A DNA stretch of 64,000 nucleotides, from the NCBI GenBank assembly GCA_013399305.1, contig VXAI01000068.1:1615342-1679341 (forward strand). Direction: 5' to 3'. Below, one piece after another: positions 1-11,904 of the stretch. The translations under genes and the position numbers were made by a program. The DNA comes from Rostratula benghalensis. Taxonomy: Eukaryota > Chordata > Aves > Charadriiformes > Rostratulidae. The notes under the pieces were generated by a model that was not told the origin of the DNA, did no database searches, and saw nothing but the letters and a program-made list of their open reading frames with translations. Position 1 is the stretch's first letter. Every line of letters starts with the position of its first letter.

Positions 1-636
1 ATTCTGCAAGAGCACTACATAGAGTAAATAAAACAGCCTAAGATGAATTATTCATCATGCATCTGTATCTACTCATTATTCTTCTAAAAGAAAAATAACT
101 CACTTCCAGAGTCCAAAAACCGTCTGTCTGCTCAGAAGTTGTGACAATATTATTTTTGCTTTCCCCTTCAAATCACAAGAAAGATTGTGTATCAATCTGA
201 AGCAGAGGCTAAAGCCATATCTAGAATGGAGTGTGACATCTTTTTTTTTATACTCTAAGCCAAGACTACAACCCCAGATAAATGGATTCAGCTACCAAGG
301 GGATGGGCTACCTGATGTATGAGAGAGGAAGAAAACCCAATTCCAAGTAAAATTTAGCTCCCTCATCCTTCGAAACCGTCCTACAGAACCTACAGAATTG
401 GCACCAGTTCACTGTTGTGGCTCCTGGCAGTTCCTCAGGAGCCTAAGGAACATGCCCACTTGCTCCCTCTGATGCTGGATAACACCTCCCTGTGTAAGCA
501 TGGATACAACGAGGACATCAGACTAGCCAAAGTCTAGTAATGACTGCATATTATCTTTTTTTTATTTTCCCCTCCCCTTTTTCCCTTATTCAGATCTCCT
601 CGGGTCAGACAATTCCAAATGACCCTACGGACATAC
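1..636 (-). other. THSD7B intron, downstream of the third visible exon
   Basis: This is AT-rich intronic DNA after the gtatgt donor at 636-631. No repeat, second exon or RNA gene could be recognised. The next THSD7B exon must lie past the left edge. Confidence 0.8.
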
Positions 637-806
637 CTTCCTTCAGTCGGTGCCTCCCAATTTCTGCGGAGATTTGGACGCAGTAGACCTCACGGGTTTG
701 TATTCCACCTCCACAAAGGCCGGCGTGTTTGTGATGGTGAAGGTCCTGCTGGTCAAGGAGGAGAGACACTTGGCAAGCTTTCCATTCAGAAGTCCTCCAG
801 GCAAAC
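637..806 (-). CDS. THSD7B: THSD7B internal exon (TSP1 repeat 6 start), third visible exon
   Basis: The exon is 170 nt on the minus strand, with acceptor ttttatttccaaag and donor gaag|gtatgt. One base completes the Arg codon from the previous exon, and one base is left over at the end, so the phase is consistent through all three exons. The peptide is FAWRTSEWKACQVSLLLDQQ, a short variable His-rich stretch, then CGGGIQTREVYC and a poorly conserved tail ending RLKE. The WRTSEWK.CQVSLLL.QQD block and CGGGIQTREVYC are characteristic of THSD7 proteins, and the first is specific to THSD7B. This is the front half of the sixth TSP1 repeat; the rest lies in an exon beyond the left edge of the window. 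Confidence 0.94.
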
Positions 807-3237
807 CTTTGGAAATAAAAGAGGTGAGGTAACACAAGCTTTTGAAAAGACTGTGGGTGAGGAAGTGGTAATTTATTAGATGACATATTACAACGGGTTT
901 AATCTTTATAGCAGCACTTCCTAGTTTAAAACAGGGAATGTTTTGAAACATTTTGAACATTAATTTTACAAAGGTTAAGTATTTGTTATTTGCCTGGAGT
1001 AGTTGTGTAAAATTTTTCACATAGCACTAATCTCCAAAGCATTCTGAAACACTAAATCATCCTGAGAAACCCTTTGAGGAGGGTGCAAAGAAGGAACGAA
1101 GATTAAGGGGCGCAATTAAGTGTAAAAACTAGTTTTCAAACATGTGGCCGAAACCACTAAACCACTTCTCTCAGCGAAGAGCTGAATGCATCACCCTGAA
1201 ATGCACTTAATGGCCAAAACCCTACATACAGCAATGGAGCTCCAAGTGCTGGGTGGCTTTTCTACAGGTGACAGCTTTATAAACGCCTAGGGCACTACCA
1301 GTTTCTTCAAGGGATTGCCTAAAATACCTCCATTCTCTCAGTTCAGTTTCCAGAAGCTGTGATACACGGCAAGCACTAGTTACAAATATTTTTATTCTAT
1401 GTTCAGTTCATACCTAAAGAGCATTAATGGTTTACAAGGAAGGATAACATTCCTGGGCAGAGATATGTGAATGCCGTACAGACAACAGTCATTGATATGA
1501 ACCAGTTTAAATGGCAGGAAGAACTTCTTAAAACTACAAGGCAAACAATATTGTGTATCAGCTGAAAGCAAAAATTATTTTCCCATCATGTCTGTAAATG
1601 CAGGGCATATTTCTAATATAACATTTTTCACAGGCATAATTCATTTTGATTCACAGGTCACAGTATCAGTGGAGCAAATATGAGCCTGAAGTTTTCCTTC
1701 AGCTTCTCAAACACAAATCTTAGTCAATATTGTTTTTAACCAATCTGTCCACAATTCTGCTGCTTTACTCTTTTGCTCCTCTAAATTTCATAGTTTACTT
1801 TTTCCATACAATCTCGTTGGCTTTGTGTCTTCTGTGTAAAATAATTTCCTTCTTTTATCCGCAAGATGAATGCTGTCTCCTCTTACAGCGGATCCGTGGT
1901 TGTTAAAAACGCGTGTGTTTGTTACCTGCTGACTGATCACTGTAAGCTGAAGAGCAATGGGGTGCCTCTGCAGAAAAAAAAAGCCTTCCACATTGCAATT
2001 CTGTGTATTCTCCATAGCAAATATCTGTTCCCCAACTACAGCTATGGCACACAAACATGCTCCTTAAAATTATACAAAAAATAAATACATCGCTTGCCTG
2101 AGCACACATCAACGTTCTTGTAACTTCTTATGTTGTAAATATGGGCATAAGAATGATTTCCAGCCACTTTAGAATTTTGTAACATACTCATGGAAAACAA
2201 GTGTGAATACTGCCAATTATTTTTAATTCACAGGTACTTTTCAGATGAGCTGCCATACTCTCTTAAATAACATACAGTAGCACGTGCAAATTCGTATACG
2301 CTCACGGGGTTTATTACCAACAGAGAAAACAGTAAAAAAATTTACTTTTCACATGTCAGGAATGGAATACTTGAACTCCCACAACATATGAAGCACAACC
2401 ATGATTTTTTTTTCCTTCTAGTAGTTCCTTCTGGGAATTCCTAATCACATTTCTCAGCCCTACAGTGTTAAATGAACCCTTTCTTTTATAATAAAGACAA
2501 TGAAAAGTGCTCTTCATCAAACACCAGGTAAAAAAAATTACTCCTCCACACCACTTCAGGACATCGTGCTCTTCAGGTCTACACCTTCAAAACTAGAAGC
2601 TTAAATATGGAACACAAACATGTTTCCACAGCTATGGAAATAGTGATTTTAGGAAAGTATTTCTTAAAACAATAATTGACTAATTAAAATTTGATTATCA
2701 ATATCTAGCTTAGATAGTCAGCTGTGAACTCTGGATCCTAAAGACTCATTTCTAGAGGTGTGAGCAGCTGTTTCTCCTATCGAGTGTGAGCTGTGGGAGT
2801 TAACACCTATGAAAATTAGGCCATCAGTGATTAAAATTATGCAAAATAACTAAAACTGAGCTCAGAGATAATTAAACTTCATCAGCTCCTGCATCTAAAA
2901 AAAGTCCCTTTAGATATTTTCATAAATACCGTGCTACACTGCAGAGCAGTCTTTAATGAACAGCTATGAGGTGTCCCTACCAGTGCCTGCTCTGCTGTGA
3001 GCAGCTTCAAACCTTAACCCCATCAGCTCATCTTGCTTTTTCCCAGGCTGGACATGCCCTCAGCTGTCCAGAGTTTTCCAGTAACAAATCATGAGCCTGA
3101 GCATCACTTGTTTAAAAGATACACATTTTCATGGCCATTAACGAGCCCACTACTCCAGAAACATATCCCAGGGATTGTTATCCCACTGGAGTGGGAAACC
3201 AAAGACAAGATCTTTCCAGACGGAAGTAGTGAGAGAC

Positions 3238-3611
3238 TCACAGAATCGTCAGGGTTGAAAAGGACCTCTGAGAGCAGGGAATCCAACCATACATGCATAA
3301 AAAACCATACCATCTCAGCCACTAGAGCATGCCCTCAAGTGCCACGTCTACACATTTCTTAAATACCTCCAGGGATGGTGACTCCACCACCTCCCTGGGT
3401 AGACTGTTCCAGTGCCTGACCACTCTTTCAGTAAAGTCATTCTTCTTAATATCCAGTCTAAACCCCCCCTGCTGCAACTTCAGACCATTCTTTTTGGTCC
3501 TGTCATTATTGACTTGGGAGAAGAGGGCAACACCCACCTCCCTACAACCTCCTTTCAGGTGGTTGTAGAGGGCAATGAGGTCTACCCTCAGTCCCCCTCT
3601 TCTCCAGCTTT
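3238..3611 (-). mobile_element. CR1 LINE fragment, 3' end, minus orientation
   Basis: On the plus strand it opens with the reverse complement of the CR1 tail (tcacagaatcgtcagggttg) and ends with the complement of the GAGAAG...GGGGGACTGAGG block. On the minus strand 3322-3537 still reads as the ORF2 C-terminus ([20 protein letters not shown], then [20 protein letters not shown]). It is an inert, 5'-truncated copy, in the same orientation as THSD7B. The terminal octamer array is reduced to about one unit. Confidence 0.93.
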
Positions 3612-6600
3612 GTGGCAGACTCTTTGCAGGGTTTTAACCAGGATGGCCAATACTTGGTATTAATCTATGGACTACAATAAAGACAATGAGAATTAACATT
3701 AACATAATCTCTATCTAAATTTAATCAGAAGTGTTTTGATAACCATTACTAAAGAGCAGAGACTAATGGCTGGAAAATACCTGGGGGAGGTTGTTGTAAC
3801 TTTGGCAACCTCAAGCCAGTACTTGCAAATTGTTAATAATATCCACAGTGGATTTACCACATGACTGTGATTTTTCCAACTGAATGAAGATGACCCAAGC
3901 CACCAATGCCACTTTGGACTTTCTGCTGCTAGAGCAGGCAGTAGAAGAATGTGCTGTACTAACATTAAGCTAAGAGGGCAATACCATGCATCCATCCATC
4001 CCATCCACCTTCCCCTTGAAGGTGAGGAGTGAAGTAAGTCCGGTCTTCATACATTTGGATCATTGGTTGGTCAGCTCCAGTTTACCTTTGTGATCCCTAT
4101 GCCAAAACCTGTTGGTGATGCCAGTTCCAAATGTCAGCAGACTGAATGTTTTGTTTTAACTCCTACCAATATCTAGTTAAATTGACACCAACTCAGTATA
4201 GTTGCAGTCCTACCTGTGACCCATATTTACCTATATACCTCTTACTATAGCTAAAAAAAAAAACCTTAGCTTTTCCCTCTGGAGTCCCAATAGGCTTGCT
4301 CCAGTTTTTGACAATATCATTTGAGTTTCAGCAGGTCAAGCTACTTCAAAGATCAACAGACCCCATTGCCAATGGTTAGAGGACCAGCTAGATAATGTCC
4401 CAAAATCCAGACCTTCAGAATCCACAGACAGTTGGATCAGTCTCCTTAAGAAAAAGGGCAAAGAAAACCTGCTCGTTTAGAAGCAACTAAGTGCACGCTT
4501 AGGAGAGAACTTGGCTGATAAAGCTGAATAGCTTTAGGCCTGATAAGCAGTGCTCTGAATTTCCCTGCTAAGCAGGTGAGGAGGCAGAAGAGCTGGTGCC
4601 ACAGGTTTCTGTTACGATCAAAGCAAAACGTGCTCTCGCACTGTGACACCCAGAGAATTGCAGGAGAATTGTCCAACGCACAGCTGGAGACCCAAAGCTT
4701 CACTGTGCATGGTTCCTGATCCACGGGGAGGCAACGAAGGTGCCCAGCTGAATGGAGCTCATCGCCGCGCGTCCAACGTCCAAAACCAGTGAAGGTCAAA
4801 GGGATGAAGAGCAGTGTTGCTACCACCCCCAAAGTGTAACTCCAGCAGCCCACCAGCATGGCTCACTGCATTTCCTTTCAAGTCTTTCCTACTTCACACT
4901 AATGCCTTATCTTTAATTGGGGCACATAATGGGCCTCATTTACAAAGCGATACCATCACACCCATATCTCAGCAGTAACCTCAAGCCTTTTGGAAAAATC
5001 TGGTCTTAAAACTTTCCCATTTTCCATCACTTAAGTTCTGAAAAGCTTTGAATTTCCAACAAAGCAGAGAGGGTGGGTTTTTTTGGTTGGGTTGTGTTTT
5101 TTTTTTTAAATCCATGTCTTGTAGCATAGCAACCACAACCAAAATGAAGGATTTAAAAGACATAATCGTAATTCTTGAAAATCTATCTATTCCCAGTGAA
5201 CACAAAAGCTACACATCAAGGATAAAAATGATACAATACATTGTTTTAAAACTGACAACTCAGTAACAGCTATGCAACAAACAAGTGCTCAAGATCTTTC
5301 CGATTTATAGTAACCTCTCAGTCCCTTAGTCTATAGGACTTATGATCTTAGTGCTTACACAGGTTTTATACCTGTATATACCCATTCACTTTAATTGAAC
5401 TACCCCAAATTTATATCACAATAAAATAAAGTAGAATCACCTCCTATGTGTTTAAGCTTTTTAAGTGCTTAATCTTAACCCCTTCAGAAGAAATAATCAA
5501 AAGTAAAATAAAACTTTGGAGAACTACCTGCGGTTCAAGAGTTTTATTTTCTTGCATTTAAACTATTGATTAAAGACATTACTGTAAACTTCAGCCATGA
5601 AATTAAAAGGCTTTCGCATTTAACAGTAAATTTACACTAATTCCTATGTACCTGTGATGGGACCTTTAATTTGCAGCCTTGCTGTGGACATGCAGGTAAT
5701 ACTTAACAAAGAAGTTTGGAAGCTGAAGGGGATTTTTTTCCCCTCAGGATCCTTTTAGGAGGCTGGAATATCACTTTACCCATCTTCCCCTGCTGAGTAC
5801 AACTTTGCAAGTGCTACCTCTTGAGCTGCTGCTTTTCTATGTTGATGGATATAGTCTGCAATATGTACCTTGATGGGGTGTTCTCTGTCTTGCATCAAAA
5901 ACCAGCCTTCTTAAAAATCCTTCCTCCTGCTAAAAGACTTGCTCTCTTTCTAGTCTATATCCTCACCTGTTATCTTTTCCATGCCTGGAACATCCTTTGG
6001 AAAATTCTTGCCCAAAGAATAAAGCTAAAGGAAAAAGAATAAATCCAAAGGAAAAGCTACTTGTCTTAAAATCCACCAAAAAACAGCAAAGAGCCGATTT
6101 CCAGGAACTGGGAAAGTAAACAGCACTCTCTCCTTAAAAGATTTTAAGACTAATCTGGTTAGGCAAACACAAGCCAGAAAGAAAGAACAGTTTATGTCAA
6201 GATCAGACAAATGAAGGAGAGCGCCTTTTATTTCTTCTACTCAATCTCCTTAAATTCATCATCTTCATGTAAGGGGAAGAAAAAAAATAACTGTTTGTAA
6301 GCCCCAGCAAAGCCACAGATGAGGTGGCATATATTTAAGGGGAAAAAGACCATAATCTTTATAGGTATTACACTGCAAAGAGAATATGCTCAAATAATGA
6401 GAACAGGAGCATCAAAGACTTCTTTGACAGGGATTAACACTACATCCCTCTATGGCTGAAAGCTGCTGCTCAAGTAGCTACTAAAGTACTTCCAGTATCT
6501 CTGTCACCAATTCCCAAACACCATCACCCAATCATCAGGCTGAAAACCGTAACACGGACCCGTAACATCCTTTATCAGCTACTGACAATCAGCCCACTTA

Positions 6601-6782
6601 AAAATGTTCAGTTTCTGTTCATTAATAATACAATATTCTGGGCCCCATGGCCTTACATCCAACAGACCCATAGCACATACTGCAATATCACGACTTTTGA
6701 TTCCTGCTCATTCCTGCAGTATTCCATGGCCAAATCAAAGCCTGCTAACCAGGTGCTACTGTAAAATTCTCCTCAACACCAG

Positions 6783-7259
6783 AGGGACAGGGAACTGCTT
6801 GAGAGAGTCCAGCGCAGAGCCACAAAGATGATGAAGGGAGTGGAGCATCTGCCATAGGAGGAAAGGCTGAGGGAGCTGGGTCTCTTGAGCTTGGAGAAGA
6901 GGAGACTGAGGGGTGACCTCATGAATGTTTATAAATCTGGAAAGGGTGAGTGTCAGAAGGATGGAGCCAGGCTCTTCTCAGTGACGGCCTGTGATAGGAC
7001 AAGGGGCAATGGGTGCAAGCTGGAACATAGGAGGTTCCACTTAAATATGAGGAAAAACTTCTTCACAGTGAGGGTGACAGAGCACTGGAATGGGCTGCCC
7101 AGAGAGGTTGTGGAGTCTCCTTCTCTGGAGACGTTCAAATCCCGATCTGGACGTGTTCCTGTGTGACCTGATCTGGGTGTTCCTGCTCTGGGAGGGAGAT
7201 TGAACTGGATGAGCTTTCAAGGTCCCTTCCAATCCCTGATCGTCTGTGATTCTGTGATA
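6783..7259 (+). mobile_element. CR1 LINE fragment, 3' end, plus orientation
   Basis: A 5'-truncated CR1 runs from about the ERVQRRATK-equivalent region (ttgagagagtccagcgcaga) to the terminal repeat tctgtgattctgtgataa. The plus frame at 6885-7166 retains [31 protein letters not shown] and [20 protein letters not shown], followed by a frameshifted tail. It lies antisense to THSD7B. The two intact tail octamers suggest a moderately young copy. Confidence 0.95.
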
Positions 7260-7450
7260 ATATGAGAAGGCCATAGCCTATCACCTGCATTTTGAGATAT
7301 TACATCCCTAGAAATAACAACTAAATACCAGATGAATTTGTTTGGGTTGTTGGGGTTTTTTTTGCTAAAGTTTTAGGTAAGTGGCTCTATTGACCTGTAA
7401 CTCTAATGTTACTTTTCTAGACTAGCTCATTAGGCAGTTTATGTTGCCTG

Positions 7451-7855
7451 AGGTTGTTTAGCCTGGAGAAGAGAAGGCTCTGGGGAGACCTCATAGCAGC
7501 CTTCCAATAACTATAGGAAGCCTACAAGAAAGCTGGAGTGGAACATTTTACAAGGGCATGAGGTAGGATGAAGTAGGTACCATTTTACAAGGTAGGATGA
7601 GGGGTAATGGTTTTAAACTGGAAAAGGGTAGGTTTAGATCAGATATCAGGAAGAAATTCTTCATTATGAGATGGTGCAGCAGTGGAACAGGTTGCCCAGA
7701 AGCTGTGGAAGCCCCATCCCTGGAGGTGTTCAAGACCAGGCTAGATGGAGCTTTGGGCAACCTAGTTTAGCAGGAGGTGTCCCTGCCTATGGCAGGGGTT
7801 TTGGAACTTGATGATTTTTAAGGTTCCTTCCAACCTGAATAATTCTATGATTCTA
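7451..7855 (+). mobile_element. CR1 LINE fragment with internal duplication, plus orientation
   Basis: The CR1 3' end starts at a GTTTAGCCTGGAGAAGAGAAG-type block and ends with aattctatgattctaa. The middle contains a short local duplication in which cattttacaagg and aggtaggatga each occur twice (about 7544-7571 and 7581-7600). The element lies under 200 bp downstream of another plus-oriented CR1, and belongs to a different subfamily, judging by its GTTTAGCCTGGAGAAG and GGGGTTTTGGAACTTGATGA blocks. Confidence 0.93.
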
Positions 7856-9351
7856 AGGTGTGCAAGTATGGCAGGATGGGGAAGGTTTAAGAGTTCATAG
7901 GCACATGAAAACCTGGGCAGAGCAGCGATATACCAAAAGAACCATAGGTTTCCTTCTACAGCAACAGTGGCACCTTCACAACATTATCAGTCCTATGCAG
8001 GTTCTCACCCTTTGGGCTCTGCTGCTTCTACACCAACCCCCTACAATCTTATGCACTTTATTACAGTGCAATGTCAAAAGGTAGAAGTGAGAAACTAGGG
8101 ACAGACACATGTCTGTTCACTCCCTGATTTAACTACCAGCCCATCTACCCCAATCAGGTGTCACCTGCACCCACGCTCCTATACAAAATCAGCGAGACAA
8201 TGTGTTAATCTATTGTCTTTGAAATTGATGTGCCTTTGGGCAGGAGCAAAAATCATTCTGTAAGAGCCTTTCGTAGGTTGTAATCAAGCAAAAGAATATT
8301 TTTTTTTATACTTCCTCTCTTCTGCTAGCAGGGTGCATAAAAATGATCAGCATTTGATTTTGAATGAACCCAACAATATAGAGACATTTTTACGGGTTAC
8401 ACCTTCCTAAGAAATGTATCTTGCAAAGGGTTTATCAAAGGTTTTGGCAGTATCTGGCAAAGCCCCAGAAACTCATGACTTGATCACTGAATAGACCTCC
8501 TATTAAACACATTCATTCACAGACAGGGAGATTTGTCTGCATGCATTGATAAAATTTTATCAATCCTGAAGCATTTTACAGTCAATCTCGGAACATGTCA
8601 CATGAAAAATTAAGCAATATTTTATTTCCTTTGCAAAGCAGACTACCAACCCCTTTTGCTAGCCTGGCCATGCATAACAGCATAGATTTGCAGACCAGAA
8701 AAGGTGAGATCCTCACTTTCTGCCAGAACAGAGATTGCCATGAACCAAGCAAGCACTCAGGGACTGAAAAGTTCCCCGTTTCAAGAAGAACCTGGAGGGA
8801 AGCCGAATAAAGCCCAAGCTATTACTTCTGATCAGTTCCCATTTTCCTCAAGGCAGCCTGGGACTTTTTTATGGGCAGATGAAGGGGAATCATTACATCT
8901 TATGCAAAAATTACAATTTCAAAGCCAATAAAAGCACGACCATGGAGACCTGCCAGTCTCTGTGCAGTTGAGGAAATTCTCCAAAACAACAGTGAGTACG
9001 AAAGCCCCTGCAGAGAGCAAGAGCATCTGCTCTCAGTTTTCAAAATATGAAAATATAAATTGAAGCAGGTGTAATTTAGGTTTATTTCTATAAATAAGTG
9101 TAATTATCGTAATAGCAATAGTGACAATAGAAACAATTACAAGAATATTACTAACAATAAATTATATCACTATTCATAATAACCATAATTAACAATGATC
9201 AAGCCAGTGGTGTTTTACAGGCAGAGAAAAGAATGACATGCAACCTTCTCCACATCTAGACACCGAGCAAGGAAGATTTGCTTTGCACGAGACAATGATC
9301 AAACGGGGGCTTCTGTACTTCCAAAAACTGGGCTAAAAGCCCCCTCTGTAC

Positions 9352-9597
9352 CTGGGGCAGGGCTGCAGCAGCTCTTTCCCTCCGCACGCTTCCCTCTCTT
9401 CCAGCTCTGGGCATCGCTTCCCAGCGCCCACCGCCACCCTCCGCACACCGCGCCGCCGGCTCCGAAAGCCCGGGGTGACATCTGCCCAGCTGCAGGTCTG
9501 CGAGCAGGAGCTCCACGAGGACCACTCCGACGTCTCGCAGTCTTTAGCGATGACACAGGACTTGAAGGTCAAAGGGACGGGATCTTGCACGCAGTGG
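9352..9597 (-). CDS. THSD7B: THSD7B internal exon (end of TSP1 repeat 4, repeat 5), second visible exon
   Basis: The exon is 246 nt on the minus strand, preceded by the acceptor ttcttactgcag and followed by the donor ccccag|gtacag. Its first base completes the Ser codon split at the end of the upstream exon, and its last two bases (AG) begin an Arg codon completed by the next exon. The peptide runs HCVQDPVPLTFKSCVIAKDC, then ETSEWSSWSSCSQTC, then PGFRSRRRGV, CPELEEREAC and LLQPCPR. It therefore finishes TSP1 repeat 4 and encodes repeat 5. WSSWSSC is the WxxWxxC pattern that is C-mannosylated and followed by O-fucosylation in TSP1 repeats. The conserved KDCETS.WSSWS, PGFRSR and ELLQ.CPR blocks match THSD7B. 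The exon is GC-rich, unlike the flanking introns. Overlapping open frames on the same strand at 9256-9556 are alternative-frame shadows. Confidence 0.95.
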
Positions 9598-11418
9598 CTG
9601 CAGTAAGAACACAGGAAAACAACTGAGGAGGTCTTGCTCAATAAATTTTTTATTGCGTTTCAAGTTGACCCCGAAGAAATCATCCACGGTCATTTGTGGC
9701 AAATTAGAAGACGTGCATCAACACCAATTCAATGAAAGTAAGAGGAACTGTAGTGCATCACACATAATGCATTTCCAGGGAGCTCTGGGTGCAATCTTGC
9801 ATGCTGAGTAGTTTGTAAATAATATACCTCATTTATTTCAAGTTAAAACACGTGCAATAGGCACTATAATTGCAGTTAGAATTTCATAGTTTATCCAGGC
9901 CGGAAAATAAAAGCCAAGCTCAAGAGGAATACTGCAACCAGTAAGCATTTCCATCACCTGGCACACAGGACTAGCTGTCCACCACCCATCCATCCATCCA
10001 GGTGTCAACACGTCCTGCTGAGCAACTCTGCTCTTTTAAAAAATAATTAGTCACACACTAATAAGAATGGGGTTGATTCTGTGGTGCTGTTATCAAACAA
10101 ATGCTGTCAACACAAGGTCAGCAGGTTTCCAAACCTGACAAATCACCAAAGACCAAGGAATGCTGCAACTGTGGCTGTATGTTCAGACTCAGTTACTCCT
10201 GCTGACATTAGGACGTGATCCTCATTCATTCTGTAACACATCAAGACACCAGACAAGGCCCAATGCAGTGGAAAAACAAATTTTAACAGCTGCCAACTGT
10301 TGAGGTTTGGTAACAGGATACAAAGTCCCAGAATAAAATTGTTAAGAGTTCCAAACTTCTACATCGTGAAAACCTATTATAAAAGTATGTCAAAGGTAGC
10401 AAATACTTCTAGGAGAAGACAAACTTCCAGACTAAGGCCACCATCCTTTCTTGCTCCTCCGCTTTTTGTCTCAGCTTCACTGATGGCTCTCCTGCTCAGT
10501 GAGCAGAGCACAGTTGCTGTGGCTGCTCCACCTCACGCCAGCCACAGGTCAGCCACTAAGTCACCACTCATCTCCCAGAACAGGGGAAAAGCCTTTCCTG
10601 TCTCTCAAAAACCTTAGACAGCTGAGGAGAGTGGGAAAGGATAGACAGGAAGAGGACTGAGGTGCATACGAGCAGAGACATCAGTGAAGCACCACAAAGG
10701 ATGGAACAGGGCAAAAAAAAAAGATAAAACCCCCAAAAAAGGAGTCACCAGGAGAAAAGGGACAAATATTTTCTGATTTCTGCCTAGTTTTACAGGGATG
10801 ATGCAAACTAGCCTCTGCAATTAAGACCACACATGAACTCAGTGTGAACTCTCTCTAAATGTCTTCTCCACTCACTCACAGTCAAGCTTTTGCCAACTGT
10901 AAGGAGAAAATACGGGTGCACTTAAAAGGTGTGAGATACAGAGCTGCTGCCAGGGAACCAGCCATTACCTCACTTAGTTTTACTTACAGCACAGACTAAC
11001 CTAACTTTCTCTAAAGAAAACAGATTGGGGCAAACATTTTGGGGTTGCAGAGCGGTCTCACAGGGGGAGCAGAGAAGATAAAGGACATTCACTTGCTTCT
11101 CCTCCAGTCTAGAAATTGGTCCTTTTATCACAAAGATCAATGGGAATATCCCCACTGATACCTAATCAAGTTTGACTAGACCTTCAACCACCAGCAAAAT
11201 ACAGCATTTAGTGGCCTAGGTTAAACTTCAAACTAAAATAAATAATTTGGGGGGGGGGGAGGAGGGAAAGTGTAACAAGTTTTTGTCCCACGCAGAAATG
11301 TTCTTCACTCAGAAGAAAACTCAGAAATCTCACCAGTTCTGTGAGGATGAATTTACTTATTTAACAGGTTTATTTCAACAACTTCATGAAGAAGAAACAG
11401 TCTGTGAACCCAGTGTCT

Positions 11419-11904
11419 TCTGGGCTCCCCAATTCAGGAAGGACAAGGAAATGCTGGAGAGGGTACAGCAGAAGGCCACAAAGATGAGTAGGGGCCTGGA
11501 GCATCGCTCTTCTGAGGAAAGACTGAGGGACTTGTGTCTTTTTAGTCTGGAGAAGAGAAGGCTGAGGGGGCATCTGATCAACACCCATAAATACTTACAG
11601 GGTGGGTGTCAAGAGGAAGGGGTCAGTCTTTTTTCAGTGGTGCCCAGTGATAGGACAAGAGGAAATGGGCACAAACTTGAACATAAGAACTTCCATCTAA
11701 ACATGAGGAGGAACTTCTTCACTTTGAGAGTGGCAGAGGCTGCCCATAGAGGTGGTGGAATCTCTGTCTCTGGAGATATTCCAAACCCACCTGGACATGC
11801 TCCTGTCCAACCTGCTCTAGGAGGACCTGCTTTGGCAGGGGGGTTGGACTAAATGATCTCCAGAGGTCCCTTCCACCCCCATATCATTCTGTGATTCTGT
11901 GATA
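11419..11904 (+). mobile_element. CR1 LINE fragment, 3' end, plus orientation
   Basis: A long CR1 3' end. The plus-frame translation includes [59 protein letters not shown] and NFFTLRV, all from the ORF2 C-terminal tail, then a frameshift within the [13 protein letters not shown] region. It ends with cattctgtgattctgtgat. It explains the 201-codon open frame at 11247-11852, which is therefore not a host gene. A G-run (11249-11260) lies 160 bp upstream of the CR1-like part. Confidence 0.94.

Larger units (their letters stand above)
807..9351 (-). other. THSD7B intron of about 8.5 kb between the second and third visible exons
   Basis: The intron is bounded by gtacag (9351-9346) and ccaaag (812-807) on the minus strand. 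It contains CR1 copies at about 3238-3611, 6783-7259 and 7451-7855, described separately. The stretches 813-3237, 3612-6782 and 7856-9345 show only AT-rich sequence with short homopolymers and no convincing exon. A 137-codon antisense-free frame at 4446-4859 is treated in the findings. The interval 9055-9215 is particularly A/T-rich with ATAA-type runs. Confidence 0.85.

Noticed and set aside
9256..9556. Overlapping minus-strand frames of 85-89 codons
   Set aside because: They are alternative reading frames of the THSD7B exon at 9352-9597.
11247..11852. 201-codon plus-strand frame
   Set aside because: From about 11419 onward it is the decayed ORF2 C-terminus and 3' UTR of a CR1 LINE, with a frameshift. 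It is not a host gene.
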